This document shows, in pieces, positions 44,754-53,296 of a DNA stretch of 64,000 nucleotides. How positions within the stretch are numbered: the stretch's first letter is position 1; each line of letters opens with the position of its first letter. Below the pieces are notes generated by a model that did no database searches, was not told the DNA's origin, and worked only from the letters and a program-made list of their open reading frames with translations. Location: positions 226,001 through 290,000 of the forward strand of contig NZ_CP130044.1 of NCBI RefSeq assembly GCF_030505395.1. Direction: 5' to 3'. The DNA is from Asticcacaulis sp. ZE23SCel15 (GTDB lineage Bacteria; Pseudomonadota; Alphaproteobacteria; Caulobacterales; Caulobacteraceae). A program made the position numbers and the translations under genes.

Positions 44754-45086
44754 GCCTTTATCGGTGAGGCCACGCTCCAAAGCGAAAGACGCCAGCGCGA
44801 CGCCCTGGCACCCTTGCCCACCGTCGGCCTCTATGGGGCCTATGCGGTGACACCTAAGCTAACCTTAAGCGGCCGTGTCGATTATCTGTCACTGACCATA
44901 GATGACTATGACGGACGCCTTTTGAAGGCACAGGCCACGGTGAGTTACCGGTTGTGGGAAAACCTCAGTGTAGGGGCGGCCTATCGTTCCGTCGATTACA
45001 GCGTCAAGATCGATAAAGACCGGTGGAACGGCGAAATGGCCTATAACTTCAGTGGCCCGGTGCTGTTTATTCAGGCTGGTTTTTGA
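44754..45086 (+). pseudogene. Outer-membrane beta-barrel protein, C-terminal fragment
   Basis: About 110 codons open from a TAA at 44751 to the stop at 45086, without a normal start. The reading frame (TVGLYGAYAVTPKLTLSGRVDYLSL, AQATVSYRLWENLSVGAAYRSVDYSV, final VLFIQAGF) shows alternating amphipathic strands and a terminal Phe, typical of the last strands of a small outer-membrane barrel. The N-terminal half and signal peptide are missing, so I read it as a truncated gene. Its last 20 bases overlap the 3' end of the convergent HAD gene. Confidence 0.5.
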
Positions 45087-46128
45087 CTGGCGCTGGCGGA
45101 TAAACGACCCTCCAGTCCGCCTTCATACTGACGACTACCCAATCGCTGCGTGACGCTTCGTCCAGAGCCTTGTCAAGGCGGCCCACTTTGGATTGCCGGT
45201 CATAGGCATATTCGCGCACCGCATCATCATGATGAATCAGGATCTGCAAACCCTTGCGCTCAGGCGTAGAGCTATATTGCAGCATTTGCAGGTCGCCGTC
45301 GGAATTGCCCACCGCAATGACCGGCCGGCGACCAATATGCAAAGCAATATGCACAGGCTTCCCCGGCCCGTCATCAAGGCTCCTCATGCCCGATTGGGCC
45401 ACCACGACACTACGATCGGTACGGGTTTCAAACGTCGCGTTCTGAGTGGTGCCGATCACCTGTTCCGGCGGTATGCCATAACCGTCCTGTGCAAAGGTGC
45501 GCATGAACTGCACCTCCCCGCCAGAGACGATGTAGGTCTTGAAACCATTGGCCCGCAGATAGTTCAGCAACTCCAGTTGAGGCTGATAAACCAGAGAGGT
45601 AAAGGCCCGCTTAAATCGTGGGTGACGCGCCGTCTTAAGCCAGTTCCAGGCAATCTGCTGATACTCCTCCGCAGTCAGCCCCTCCTGCACGGCCAGTGCT
45701 GCCGCCGTGATTTCCGCCTCAGTCAGTTCAGACAGCCCCGCCGCGTCCTTGTCCGCGATGGTGGCAAAGGCGGGCTTATTGCGTAAACTCGGATCCGCAG
45801 CCACCATCTGACGTATCCGCTCTATCGCGAACGTCATCTGAAAATACAGCGGCTGCTCCGTCCACAAAGTGCCGTCATTGTCAAAGACGGCCACGCGCTC
45901 TTCTACGGGAATAAATCCGGCCCCCGGACGGGTGGCTGCGCTGATGAAAGCGATGATCGCCTGACGGGCCTGGCCTCGTTCCCATGACGGTAGCGGATCG
46001 ACGTGAGGAGGTGCGGGGATCGGCACCGCCTGACCTGTCCTCACAGAGGGCGCAATCAGGAAAAGTGCCGACATGATCCCGGACACCGCTGCACACCGGC
46101 GGGATAATTTCACCGTCTCAGACATCAT
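45067..46128 (-). CDS. HAD-family phosphatase, exported
   Basis: 353 residues. The N-terminus (KLSRRCAAVSGIMSALFLIAPSVRTGQA) is a signal peptide or anchor, so it acts in the periplasm. HAD motifs: I, VAVFDNDGTLW (DxDGT nucleophile); II, TYIVSGG; IV, IAVGNSDGDLQML. The helical cap between motif I and II matches the phosphoserine-phosphatase-like group. The substrate is unknown; an exported HAD enzyme suggests phosphate scavenging. GGGAGG lies just before the double ATG (46128/46125), the second giving better spacing. The upstream small ORF ends in the ATGA at this start, which suggests coupling. It is the only clearly intact gene of the surrounding decayed strip. Confidence 0.85.
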   Translation of the reverse strand: MMSETVKLSRRCAAVSGIMSALFLIAPSVRTGQAVPIPAPPHVDPLPSWERGQARQAIIAFISAATRPGAGFIPVEERVAVFDNDGTLWTEQPLYFQMTFAIERIRQMVAADPSLRNKPAFATIADKDAAGLSELTEAEITAAALAVQEGLTAEEYQQIAWNWLKTARHPRFKRAFTSLVYQPQLELLNYLRANGFKTYIVSGGEVQFMRTFAQDGYGIPPEQVIGTTQNATFETRTDRSVVVAQSGMRSLDDGPGKPVHIALHIGRRPVIAVGNSDGDLQMLQYSSTPERKGLQILIHHDDAVREYAYDRQSKVGRLDKALDEASRSDWVVVSMKADWRVVYPPAPVKNQPE

Positions 46129-46280
46129 AGCCTCCCAGACTCGATACAGGAATAGAATGAACTGATCTTCCTGTCAGTCCCAGCAGCAGGGCATGGGCAT
46201 AGACAGGTAAAACGTCTGCCCAATATCGCGAAAAGCACTGTCATCAGGATTGGAAGGATGAATATTTCAAGCGTGCTCAC
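46125..46280 (-). CDS. Possible small single-pass membrane protein
   Basis: 51 codons from a GTG. The residues after MSTLE form one hydrophobic segment (IFILPILMTVLFAILG) followed by a basic, Cys-containing tail. I recognise no family. In favour of a real gene: the start overlaps the end of the DUF1622 gene by 14 bases and the stop overlaps the HAD start (ATGA), the usual sign of a coupled operon. Against: short, no independent match, and the upstream gene is broken. Confidence 0.35.
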   Translation of the reverse strand: MSTLEIFILPILMTVLFAILGRRFTCLCPCPAAGTDRKISSFYSCIESGRL

Positions 46281-46629
46281 GGGCAGCCTCCTCTTTCGGA
46301 CTGATCTCTTCAAGGTCGCGCTCAAGGAAATAATTCAGCGCGGTGCGGATAACCGCTATGGCCGCCAGCTTGCTGATATCTTCCCAGGTGGGCGCAATTG
46401 CGGTGCGCACGATGTCGGCCGCCAGTGCAAACTCCAGTGACAGCAGTATCCAACTGGCAAAGCGCGTCCACATTTCACGGCGCACGCCGCGCATAATTTC
46501 CTAGGGCTTACCCATATTGACCACAGCACGGATCACCGCCTTGGCCATACCGATGGCGATGCAGAGCACGCAGCAAACCTCAGCCGCTAGCGCTACATGG
46601 TCAGCGAAAATTTCAAACAGACTTTCCAT
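46267..46629 (-). pseudogene. DUF1622-family membrane protein gene with in-frame TAG
   Basis: From an ATG at 46629 with GGAG upstream, the frame reads MESLFEIFADHVALAAEV...NMGKP, then TAG at 46503-46501 (codon 43), then continues in the same frame with MRGVRREMWTRFASWILLSLEFALAADIVRTAIAPTWEDI and NYFLERDLEE. Both sides belong to one DUF1622 protein (about 120 residues, three membrane segments; the LLSLEFALAADI...APTW block is the family's hallmark). CAG to TAG is the simplest explanation. Either the gene is dead, or the downstream part is made from the ATG at 46494, or the stop is suppressed. Confidence 0.75.
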
Positions 46630-46836
46630 AACGCGCTCCGGGATTTTCCACTATTTCGGGTGAATTTGACTGATTTTTGAGACTTCCAAGCCCAAATCAT
46701 CCGCCGCTCAGTCGACAGCACCCGGACGTTAATTTGCCGGTACCGGAACTCCTATCCGGTAAAACCCTCAGTTTATGAACGCATAAAGCCGCAGGAAAAA
46801 CGTTGCGAACGCGGTCAGTGTTCCCGCCCTACGGCA
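46630..46836. other. Short intergenic region
   Basis: 207 bases between the DUF1622 and MscS genes; no element recognised. Confidence 0.4.
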
Positions 46837-47894
46837 TTACTCCGGTTCCGCAACAGGCGGCGACGGCTGACGTTTTCGCGGCACCTCGACCCGCAGACGA
46901 CGATTGCGGTCAGCGTCATCATATACCGCCTCGGCAGCATCGTTCGGAGCCTCTGGCCGACTGTCAGTACGACGTTGCGACCTCGTTTCCTTTTCTGTCA
47001 GATTAAGCGCCTTAAGAGCGGCGTCTCCCTCATATCCAAACAGGCTGGCCAGCCGCATTTCAAGCTGATCATTGGCGTTTTCGATGCCGGCGGCCTGCAG
47101 GGCCTCGTAAATAGCCCAGGTATAGGCCGCGTGCATCGTGCGTGGATGGCGTGAAGACTCCAGCGTAGGCCAGACCACCAGATCAAAATCAAGACCATTC
47201 CCGCTAAAGCCTGTTAGCCAAACTTGAGTCTTATGGACATCGTCATCCGGCAGAGTGAACGCTAAGGCTTTGGCCGCCTCCAGAACCACCTCCCGAACCT
47301 TGGCGCTGTTGCTTTGTTCCGCCACTGAGAAAGGGACATGTATTCGCCGCGACCTTTCGTTGTAGGTCCAGTTCGTGACCAGTCCCTGTACGACACTGGA
47401 ATTGGGCATGACGATATTCAGGTCGTCATTGGTTCTGAGGCGTGTAGCGCGGGGGCCGATCTCCGCGACTTCCCCACGTATGCCGCCTTCCATTTCCACA
47501 AAGTCCCCTACCTGAATATTGGGGTCAAAAATCAGGACGACACCTGAAACGAACTCTTTGACAATTCCCTGTGAGCCCAGACCCAGACCAACCCCAACGC
47601 CTAACGCCCCCCCAAAGACAGCCGTGACGTCACATCAATGCCCAAGACACTAACGCCCGCAATAAGGCCTACAAAAACAATTATATAACCTCCGATTTGC
47701 TCGACAACATAAATGGGGCGAGCGCCGGGGCCGTAACGTTTGCGCAGACGTTTAAATCCCAGTCGCAGAAGGCGGGCCAAAAGGAATGAGCCCGCGACGA
47801 TGGTCACGGCCAAGAGCAGTTTTGCTGCCCACCCTGCTGGCGTTCCAGAACCAAGCAAGTCTTGAATCATTGAATCGAAAGCATGGCCTGACAT
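46837..47894 (-). pseudogene. MscS-family mechanosensitive channel gene with frameshift
   Basis: The N-terminal part (47894-47601) has membrane helices AAKLLLAVTIVAGSFLLARLLRLGF and GGYIIVFVGLIAGVSVLGIDVTS, then stops. The rest continues in another frame: TAVFGGALGVGVGLGLGSQGIVKEFVSGVVLIFDP, then GDFVEMEGG...VMPNSSVVQGLVTNW and the C-terminal domain to 46837. TAVFGGALGVGVGLGL is the pore helix TM3 of MscS channels. One missing base near 47628 joins the two parts at exactly the family spacing (ID, five residues, VFGG). A run of seven C follows at 47607-47613. The last about 60 residues are a charged tail of no known family. A sequencing error must be ruled out before calling it dead. Confidence 0.8.
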
Positions 47895-48072
47895 ATCCTG
47901 TTCACCTGACAGTTATCGCATCTCCGCCCGCGCCATTTACGCCATAGATGCTTGAGCCTTAATCTGGCGCACAGACGCGGGGGCATACACTAAGGTCTTT
48001 CCCGCTGATCTCCTGCCGCGGATTACGGATATTGATAAGTGCATCGAGCGGCCCCCTACAGTTCAGACGCAC

Positions 48073-48102
48073 AAAAGGCCGCCTTTTGAGGGGCGGCCTT
48101 TT
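48073..48102 (-). terminator. Bidirectional-looking terminator hairpin
   Basis: AAAAGGCCGCC (48073-48083) pairs with GGCGGCCTTTT (48092-48102). T runs on both strands. It lies outside the island, downstream of the original tRNA-fMet gene. Confidence 0.65.
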
Positions 48103-48114
48103 GGGTGCTAAACA

Positions 48115-48140
48115 CAGAAAAGCCTCCCGAAGGAGGCCTC
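48115..48140 (-). terminator. Rho-independent terminator, ancestral tRNA-fMet terminator
   Basis: On the minus strand GCCTCC - TTCG - GGAGGC is followed by TTTTCTG. It lies 20 bases beyond the displaced tRNA 3' half (48160), where the terminator of the uninterrupted rRNA/tRNA operon would be. Confidence 0.65.
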
Positions 48141-48159
48141 TAACTGATTGTATCTCCCC

Positions 48160-48204
48160 TGGTTGCGGGGGCCAGATTTGAACTGACGACCTTCAGGTTA
48201 TGAG
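48160..48204. repeat. Left attachment repeat (displaced tRNA-fMet 3' half)
   Basis: 45 bases identical to 61512-61556. It covers the tRNA from the anticodon loop to the terminal CCA on the minus strand; identity stops abruptly at both sides. It is not a functional tRNA because the 5' half is absent. Confidence 0.92.
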
Positions 48205-48334
48205 ATAGCGAAATCGACATTTTTCGTTGTCCGCACCCGTCCACACATGCCCTACATCCAATTGTTTTAATTTATCTTTCTTGACTTAATCCTCCGTCAC
48301 GATACGCTCATGCCCATGCCTATTTTCCTCCAAG

Positions 48335-48356
48335 TGGTAGCTATTTGGTAGCTATT
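48335..48356 (+). repeat. Paired 11-bp direct repeats at left island end
   Basis: TGGTAGCTATT occurs twice in tandem (48335-48345, 48346-48356), just before the integrase gene. The same tggtagct pair with the same 11-base period lies inside the right end (61422-61440). Likely arm-type integrase sites. Confidence 0.6.
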
Positions 48357-48369
48357 CGAGGTGCACGCC

Positions 48370-49539
48370 ATGACGAAACTGACCAAGCGGACCGTCGATG
48401 CCGCCCCTCTTCAGAGGGCCGCTTACTATTTGTGGGATGACCAACTGCGCGGGTTCGGAGTGCGCGTCTGGCCTACGGGAAGGAAGGTCTATCTCGTCAA
48501 GTGCCGGGTCAAAGGCCGCCAGCGCGTCATCACGCTGGGGCCGCATGGCCCGGTCACCGTGGATCAAGCCCGCAGCCGAGCGTACAACATTCTAGCGGAA
48601 GCCAAGAATGGTCGTGATCCGGCCTTTGAGTTGGATCAGACCCGCAAATCGCCGACAGTCAAAGCCTTGTGTGAACGCTTCATGCGCGATCATGTCAGGG
48701 TACGATGCAAAGCACGGACGCAAGGGGAATACCAGCGCAATGTCGATATGTTTATCGTCCCACGCCTTGGCTCACGCAAGGTGACGGATATCGGTCGGGC
48801 AGACATTGCTGAACTGCATAGCGCGTTTAGTCATATACCGTACCAGGCCAATCGGACGCTCGGCGTGCTGTCGGTGTTGTTCAACCTGGCAGAGGTCTGG
48901 AATATCCGTCCAGATGGCAGCAATCCCTGCCTGCATGTGAAGAAATATCCGGAGACAAAGCGCGCCCGCTTCCTGAGCACGGCGGAATATCAATCCTTGG
49001 GTAAGGCGCTGAATGAGGCTGAGCGAACTCGATCTGAAACCCAATCAGCCATCAACGCCATACGCCTTCTGATGTTGACCGGCTGTCGTCTCAACGAGAT
49101 CATGACACTCAGATGGCACGACGTGTATCTAGCAGATTACGAACTGCGCCTACCGGATTCAAAGACCGGTGCTAAAACCGTTTATATTGGACAGGGCGTC
49201 GTTGATGTCCTGCTCAGGGTCGACCGAATAAACAGCAATCCCTATGTCATCGCGGGCAAGAATGAAGGCCGCCCCCTCACCGATCTGCAACATCCCTGGC
49301 GGCGTATTCGTGCTGCCGCCGGATTAGATGATGTTCGCATCCACGATCTTCGCCACTCGTTCGCCAGCGGTGCCCTAGCGCTTGGTGAAGGCTTGCCGAT
49401 GATCGGCAAGCTATTGGGCCACACGCAAGTTCAGACCACCTCCCGTTACGCGCACCTGGCCAACGCACCCATTAAGCTGGCGGCTAGTCGGGTAGCTGAC
49501 AGCATCGGCGAGGCGCTTTGCATAGGGCACGAAAAGTGA
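48370..49539 (+). CDS. int: Tyrosine recombinase (island integrase)
   Basis: 389 residues. The ATG at 48370 with GAGGTG upstream is used. An N-terminal DUF4102-like arm-binding domain (LTKRTVDAAP...YYLWDDQLRGFGVRVWPTGRKVYLVKCRVKG) is followed by a core-binding SAM-like domain and the catalytic domain. Active-site residues: Arg in LTGCRLNEIMTL, Lys in LPDSKTGAK, HDLRHSF (His-x-x-Arg), the second His in GKLLGHTQ, and Tyr in TSRYAHLA. All are present, so it should be active. It integrates the island at the 3' half of tRNA-fMet. It points inward from the end distal to the intact tRNA. Confidence 0.95.
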   Translation: MTKLTKRTVDAAPLQRAAYYLWDDQLRGFGVRVWPTGRKVYLVKCRVKGRQRVITLGPHGPVTVDQARSRAYNILAEAKNGRDPAFELDQTRKSPTVKALCERFMRDHVRVRCKARTQGEYQRNVDMFIVPRLGSRKVTDIGRADIAELHSAFSHIPYQANRTLGVLSVLFNLAEVWNIRPDGSNPCLHVKKYPETKRARFLSTAEYQSLGKALNEAERTRSETQSAINAIRLLMLTGCRLNEIMTLRWHDVYLADYELRLPDSKTGAKTVYIGQGVVDVLLRVDRINSNPYVIAGKNEGRPLTDLQHPWRRIRAAAGLDDVRIHDLRHSFASGALALGEGLPMIGKLLGHTQVQTTSRYAHLANAPIKLAASRVADSIGEALCIGHEK

Positions 49540-49719
49540 CGGACGAGTTCGGCCGCGGAGCGCCCATTTCGAACATAGGGCTGCCGATTGTGTCGTGAAT
49601 CAGTAAGCGGACATCTAGTGAAGTATCAATCCGCACTCGTCTACTAAACCCGTTCTGTATCAAGAAAACCGACATACCTACCAAACGGGAAAATTGCTCG
49701 TTCGGTGGCTTATCGTACT

Positions 49720-49995
49720 TTAAAAAGTACCGTTCTGTTGTCGCGCTTTGCGAACGGGGGTGAAAGCCCACCAATTCAGCGCCTCTCCAGCCTTGGCTTG
49801 GTGGATTGCTGCGGCAAACACGTCCCAAACACATGGATCGTGAGCTACCCCTGTTTCCGATTGGAGCCTGCTGTAGAGTTCGTCTGGGTCGCATTCAGCG
49901 AGTTGGGAAACGGTTTCGATCTTTAGGACAGCAAAATCTTTCCGCGCAGCCGGTCCCACATTCCTGAGCTTTTTTAGGTCATCCGCAATTTGCAT
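49720..49995 (-). CDS. Helix-hairpin-helix protein, Cdd1-like
   Basis: 91 residues from the ATG at 49995 (GGGGGAGG upstream). LKKLRNVGPAARKDFAVLKIETVSQLAECDPDELYSRL is a helix-hairpin-helix unit (pattern L-NIGPA---L---GI-T--QL) and is followed by HDPCVWDVFAAAIHQAKAGEALNWWAFTPVRKAR. That two-part arrangement is seen in small proteins annotated as pathogenicity-locus protein Cdd1. The role of these proteins is not established; HHH motifs usually bind DNA without sequence preference. A 16-bp palindrome (GTACTTTAAAAAGTAC) covers the stop codon. It lies downstream of the STAND gene on the same strand with a 199-base gap. Confidence 0.75.
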   Translation of the reverse strand: MQIADDLKKLRNVGPAARKDFAVLKIETVSQLAECDPDELYSRLQSETGVAHDPCVWDVFAAAIHQAKAGEALNWWAFTPVRKARQQNGTF

Positions 49996-50194
49996 ATTCG
50001 CCTCCCCCATTAGCCCAAAACCCAACTATACAAATCGACTGAAGGCAACTCGCTTCCACTGCATGGTCTAAAAAACCTGAGCTCGCTCGCGGCTGTTGCA
50101 CTCCGGAAGGCACCCAGGGCGGACATCCGGCAGTTACGCCAAAAACTCCATAGCGGACATTATACAATAGGTTCGATGGGCTATAATAAATCGC
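49996..50194. other. Gap between HHH gene and STAND gene
   Basis: 199 bases; no gene. The words GCGGACAT occur twice (near 50120 and 50153), without an evident role. Confidence 0.35.
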
Positions 50195-53100
50195 CTATTT
50201 CCGGGACCTCACCATCTTGCCGATGTACGTATTCAACCCGATCCTATCAACGAAATCCTGCCGAATGCGAGTCTTGTGCCGTTCTACTCTTGCGGCATCA
50301 TGTAAATTTTTAGGAGGGTTAATCTCTAGCGTTGCGTCGACCAAACTATCTACAGCTTTACGCTCGTCCGCACGCTCCAGCGGAACCAAAGTCATTGCGT
50401 CAGCGAATAACCTCACGACGATTTCCTTTAGCACCATACTGTCGATGGATTTAGTAATGTCGGGAATAAATTGAATAGAATCGCTAAGGTCGGCTTCAAT
50501 ATTTTGAGCAAAAAGCGAAGCAATAATTAGCTCATTTGGCTCCTCGGATCTTAATTTAACGGCGGCATTGAAAAAGCTAGGGCTACCAGCCCAGGTCGAG
50601 AAATGCTTCATGATGTTGTAGAGCATCCCTCGCAATATTATGTAGAAACGGTCATCTTGAACCGCTAAAGCACCAACGTATTCTGCTTTGAATGGCACGC
50701 CTCTTAATTTCACCTCACCTCCCTCAGCCAAGTAACGCGCGATCATTGGCGCTCCATAAAAACTAATAAGCAAGAGATCGCGGATTTTTTCAAAAATTAA
50801 AATACGTTCACTTTGATCAAGTGTCCGAGTTACACCTAGGATGGAAGCACCAAGTTGCAGAAGAACTGAAAACCGCTCCTCTAGAGAAAATTTCACTCTC
50901 CTCGTCTTTCCCAGTTGCTTTGGCTTTTCAGATACTACAAGGGCGTCATCGCTATCGGTTTCAACTTCCGCAAGAATTTCGATGAGCTCATCCTGTATTT
51001 TCGTAGCATTGCCGGGGGCAGCATTTCTTATCGAATTTATTGCTACGTCCCTCATTTGATCGATTAACGGCGCTATGACAGATTTGAAATCATCAATAAT
51101 ATCAAATATTTGAGCGATGCGAATTGTATCACTTGGGTTCTGGGCGATATAATATTCGGCAACGTTTGGAAGAGTAAGTAACCCATCGGGAGACATTATA
51201 GATTTTCTAAAAGCCTCGTCTCGCCCCATATGCTTAGCAAGAAAATAGTCTTCTACACTAATCATCATGAAACCGTAGGAACCATCATAGTCCCGCAAAA
51301 CGAAACTATCTGTCAATACATTCAAAATTAAATCGGGATTAAATCTCTTTCTCTGCAAACCTTTTTTATCAATAAAGGCATCAGCTAATGTATAATATTC
51401 AGCCTTCGAAATATATGGCTGCTCTTTATCCATCAAGTAGTATGAAATCTGCCCCAAAAACGTGTCAAGCATTTCCATGTCTACAGGCTGGCCTGGGACA
51501 TTTATTTTATACGCGTCTCTGATCTTTTCAGACAAGAGATTTTCGATTAATAAGTAGCGGTTTAATGGCTCTACCGAACCATCACTCAAAAACATATCAA
51601 CTAGGTTATTTACGTAGAATACGGTTCTGGGGGCGCGTAAATTGTTGATTGAGCGAAAGACTCGCTCGACCACGCCTCTTGGGCGCTCGATATTTGCTCC
51701 GAATTCATGAATTTGGATCATCTTTAGAACTGTCGGCAAGGTGAGTTCCGACAACTCAAAATATGATATTCCGTCCTTCGGAAATGATGCGGGCGCTCTC
51801 GAAGGCAAATAACGCTGGCCGCCCCTTACAGCTATGTTCCATACCAAGCTAGGGTTCGCCGCAAAAAAACCTGTAAATTTTTGAAGTGAGCCTGTGTCGT
51901 TGGCGTCGAAGTTATCAAACCAGAGTTCTATAAGGCCAATTTCAGTTACATAAGCACATTGATGCTTTGTTAGTCCGAAGGACTGTAGTTTTTTCTCCAC
52001 CATCCCTGAAATGTCTTTGTCATATGACAAAGCTCTAAAATCCAGTACAATATTTATTTTACCTGACGTTGAAATATTTGCCCTCATAGCAGAATGGTAC
52101 ATAAACGATGTCTTACCACTCAGCTCATCACCTGAAATGACTCGGCAATTTTGGATGTTTGCAAATGTCGCAGTGTTCGTGCGCTTTGCGCTGAATTCAT
52201 CTTCCGAATATATTACGATATCGGGTGATATATACTTGTCTGGGTCACGGCCAAACGTTGCGCACAGTTCAGACCGGCAATCTTCATAAGCCTTCTGCCT
52301 CGCCTCTTCCCAAATTTTTGGTTCAAAGAAAGCTTCAGTTCGTTGGAAAAATGCCGTTGCGGTTTGAGGGGCAACTTGAGTTTGGTTCACGTCTGATGGC
52401 GGATACATGCCGGTTCGGGCATCAAAGGAATAGTGGCGTACCGCTGCGCTATTAGAGGCAGGATACCAACCCACAGCGACGTCATTGTGTTTTCCGTCTT
52501 CGGCCGCGGCGCCAGCTTGCACTATAACCAAGCTACCGTTTTTTCCCTCTACCCATTCAACACCTCGGTCGTGGATATGGCCAGTGAGTAAACGACATTT
52601 ACGCGCAGACAAGAATTCCTTAAGATCGGTACCACAACTATCTGCAAACCAAGAAAACGGGTGATGAGTTAGCACAATAGAAAAGTTCGGAATTGAGGTC
52701 AAAACGCCCCCCAATTCTGAGCTCAAAAGAAACAATTCGCCTTTATCTTTCGCCCCACCACCACTATACGATCCGACTAGTCCATTTATACAAACAATCG
52801 GTTGGCCATCAATTGTGAAATTTGCCACACGAGGCGAGTCAATGGAAACGGACTTGTAGCCATTTCTCTCGATAAATTTGAAATAGCCTTGTAATTTTGA
52901 GCACAAATCCGCATGCAAATCCAACTCACAAAAAGGCTTCTTTTTGTGATTTGCGATAGTAATTCTATTTTCTTCCGGAACAGCATTCCTATCCATTTCG
53001 TGATTTCCAGGCACGATAAACACACGGTCTGGACTGATTTTCAAAATATCCAGCAGTGGAGCTAAAAAATGTTCTTGAACCGCCTCAAAGTCAGAGGCCT

Positions 53101-53296
53101 TTCCGGGCTTTGCGTTTTCACCCGTCTGTACCAAGTCACCAGTGATACAAACGCAGGTATTTCGACCTAATATTCCCTTCGATTTCAATTCTTCCGCTAG
53201 ACGCAATATTCCCCCTGCCGCTGCAACAGCCGCATCACGAACTTGTCCGTCCTCGGCGGAATAGTGAAGATCACTAATGTGGAAAATATTCAGCAT
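50195..53296 (-). CDS. Metallophosphoesterase-STAND NTPase fusion (candidate anti-phage sensor)
   Basis: 1,033 residues from the ATG at 53296 (GCAGGG upstream; an in-frame TTG 39 bases earlier is unlikely). Residues 1 to about 280 are a complete calcineurin-like phosphoesterase: D9-x-H11 in ISDLHYS, GD at 53-54 (TGDLVQTG), GNHE at 97-100, LTHHPFSW near 208, LTGHIHDRG near 238. After a linker comes a P-loop, GDELSGKTS with Lys395, then INIVLDFRAL and LIELWFDNFDAND (Walker-B-like), as in STAND ATPases. The C-terminal about 450 residues are helical, without recognisable repeats. No signal peptide or membrane segment. Codon use is clearly AT-richer than the flanking chromosome. The architecture (effector enzyme, STAND switch, large C-terminal sensor) is that of NLR-like prokaryotic defence proteins; the function is inferred, not known. 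Confidence 0.8.
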   Translation of the reverse strand: MLNIFHISDLHYSAEDGQVRDAAVAAAGGILRLAEELKSKGILGRNTCVCITGDLVQTGENAKPGKASDFEAVQEHFLAPLLDILKISPDRVFIVPGNHEMDRNAVPEENRITIANHKKKPFCELDLHADLCSKLQGYFKFIERNGYKSVSIDSPRVANFTIDGQPIVCINGLVGSYSGGGAKDKGELFLLSSELGGVLTSIPNFSIVLTHHPFSWFADSCGTDLKEFLSARKCRLLTGHIHDRGVEWVEGKNGSLVIVQAGAAAEDGKHNDVAVGWYPASNSAAVRHYSFDARTGMYPPSDVNQTQVAPQTATAFFQRTEAFFEPKIWEEARQKAYEDCRSELCATFGRDPDKYISPDIVIYSEDEFSAKRTNTATFANIQNCRVISGDELSGKTSFMYHSAMRANISTSGKINIVLDFRALSYDKDISGMVEKKLQSFGLTKHQCAYVTEIGLIELWFDNFDANDTGSLQKFTGFFAANPSLVWNIAVRGGQRYLPSRAPASFPKDGISYFELSELTLPTVLKMIQIHEFGANIERPRGVVERVFRSINNLRAPRTVFYVNNLVDMFLSDGSVEPLNRYLLIENLLSEKIRDAYKINVPGQPVDMEMLDTFLGQISYYLMDKEQPYISKAEYYTLADAFIDKKGLQRKRFNPDLILNVLTDSFVLRDYDGSYGFMMISVEDYFLAKHMGRDEAFRKSIMSPDGLLTLPNVAEYYIAQNPSDTIRIAQIFDIIDDFKSVIAPLIDQMRDVAINSIRNAAPGNATKIQDELIEILAEVETDSDDALVVSEKPKQLGKTRRVKFSLEERFSVLLQLGASILGVTRTLDQSERILIFEKIRDLLLISFYGAPMIARYLAEGGEVKLRGVPFKAEYVGALAVQDDRFYIILRGMLYNIMKHFSTWAGSPSFFNAAVKLRSEEPNELIIASLFAQNIEADLSDSIQFIPDITKSIDSMVLKEIVVRLFADAMTLVPLERADERKAVDSLVDATLEINPPKNLHDAARVERHKTRIRQDFVDRIGLNTYIGKMVRSRK

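Larger units (their letters stand above)
47895..48369. other. Junction region: old chromosome end, att repeat, integrase leader
   Basis: 475 bases with no gene. Left part to 48159 is chromosomal and carries two terminator hairpins that once followed tRNA-fMet. The att repeat (48160-48204), the paired direct repeats (48335-48356) and the integrase ribosome binding site follow; each is listed separately. Confidence 0.6.

Noticed and set aside
48160..48204. A second tRNA-fMet gene
   Set aside because: Only the 3' half is present; the base after the anticodon region diverges, so it is the displaced att copy.
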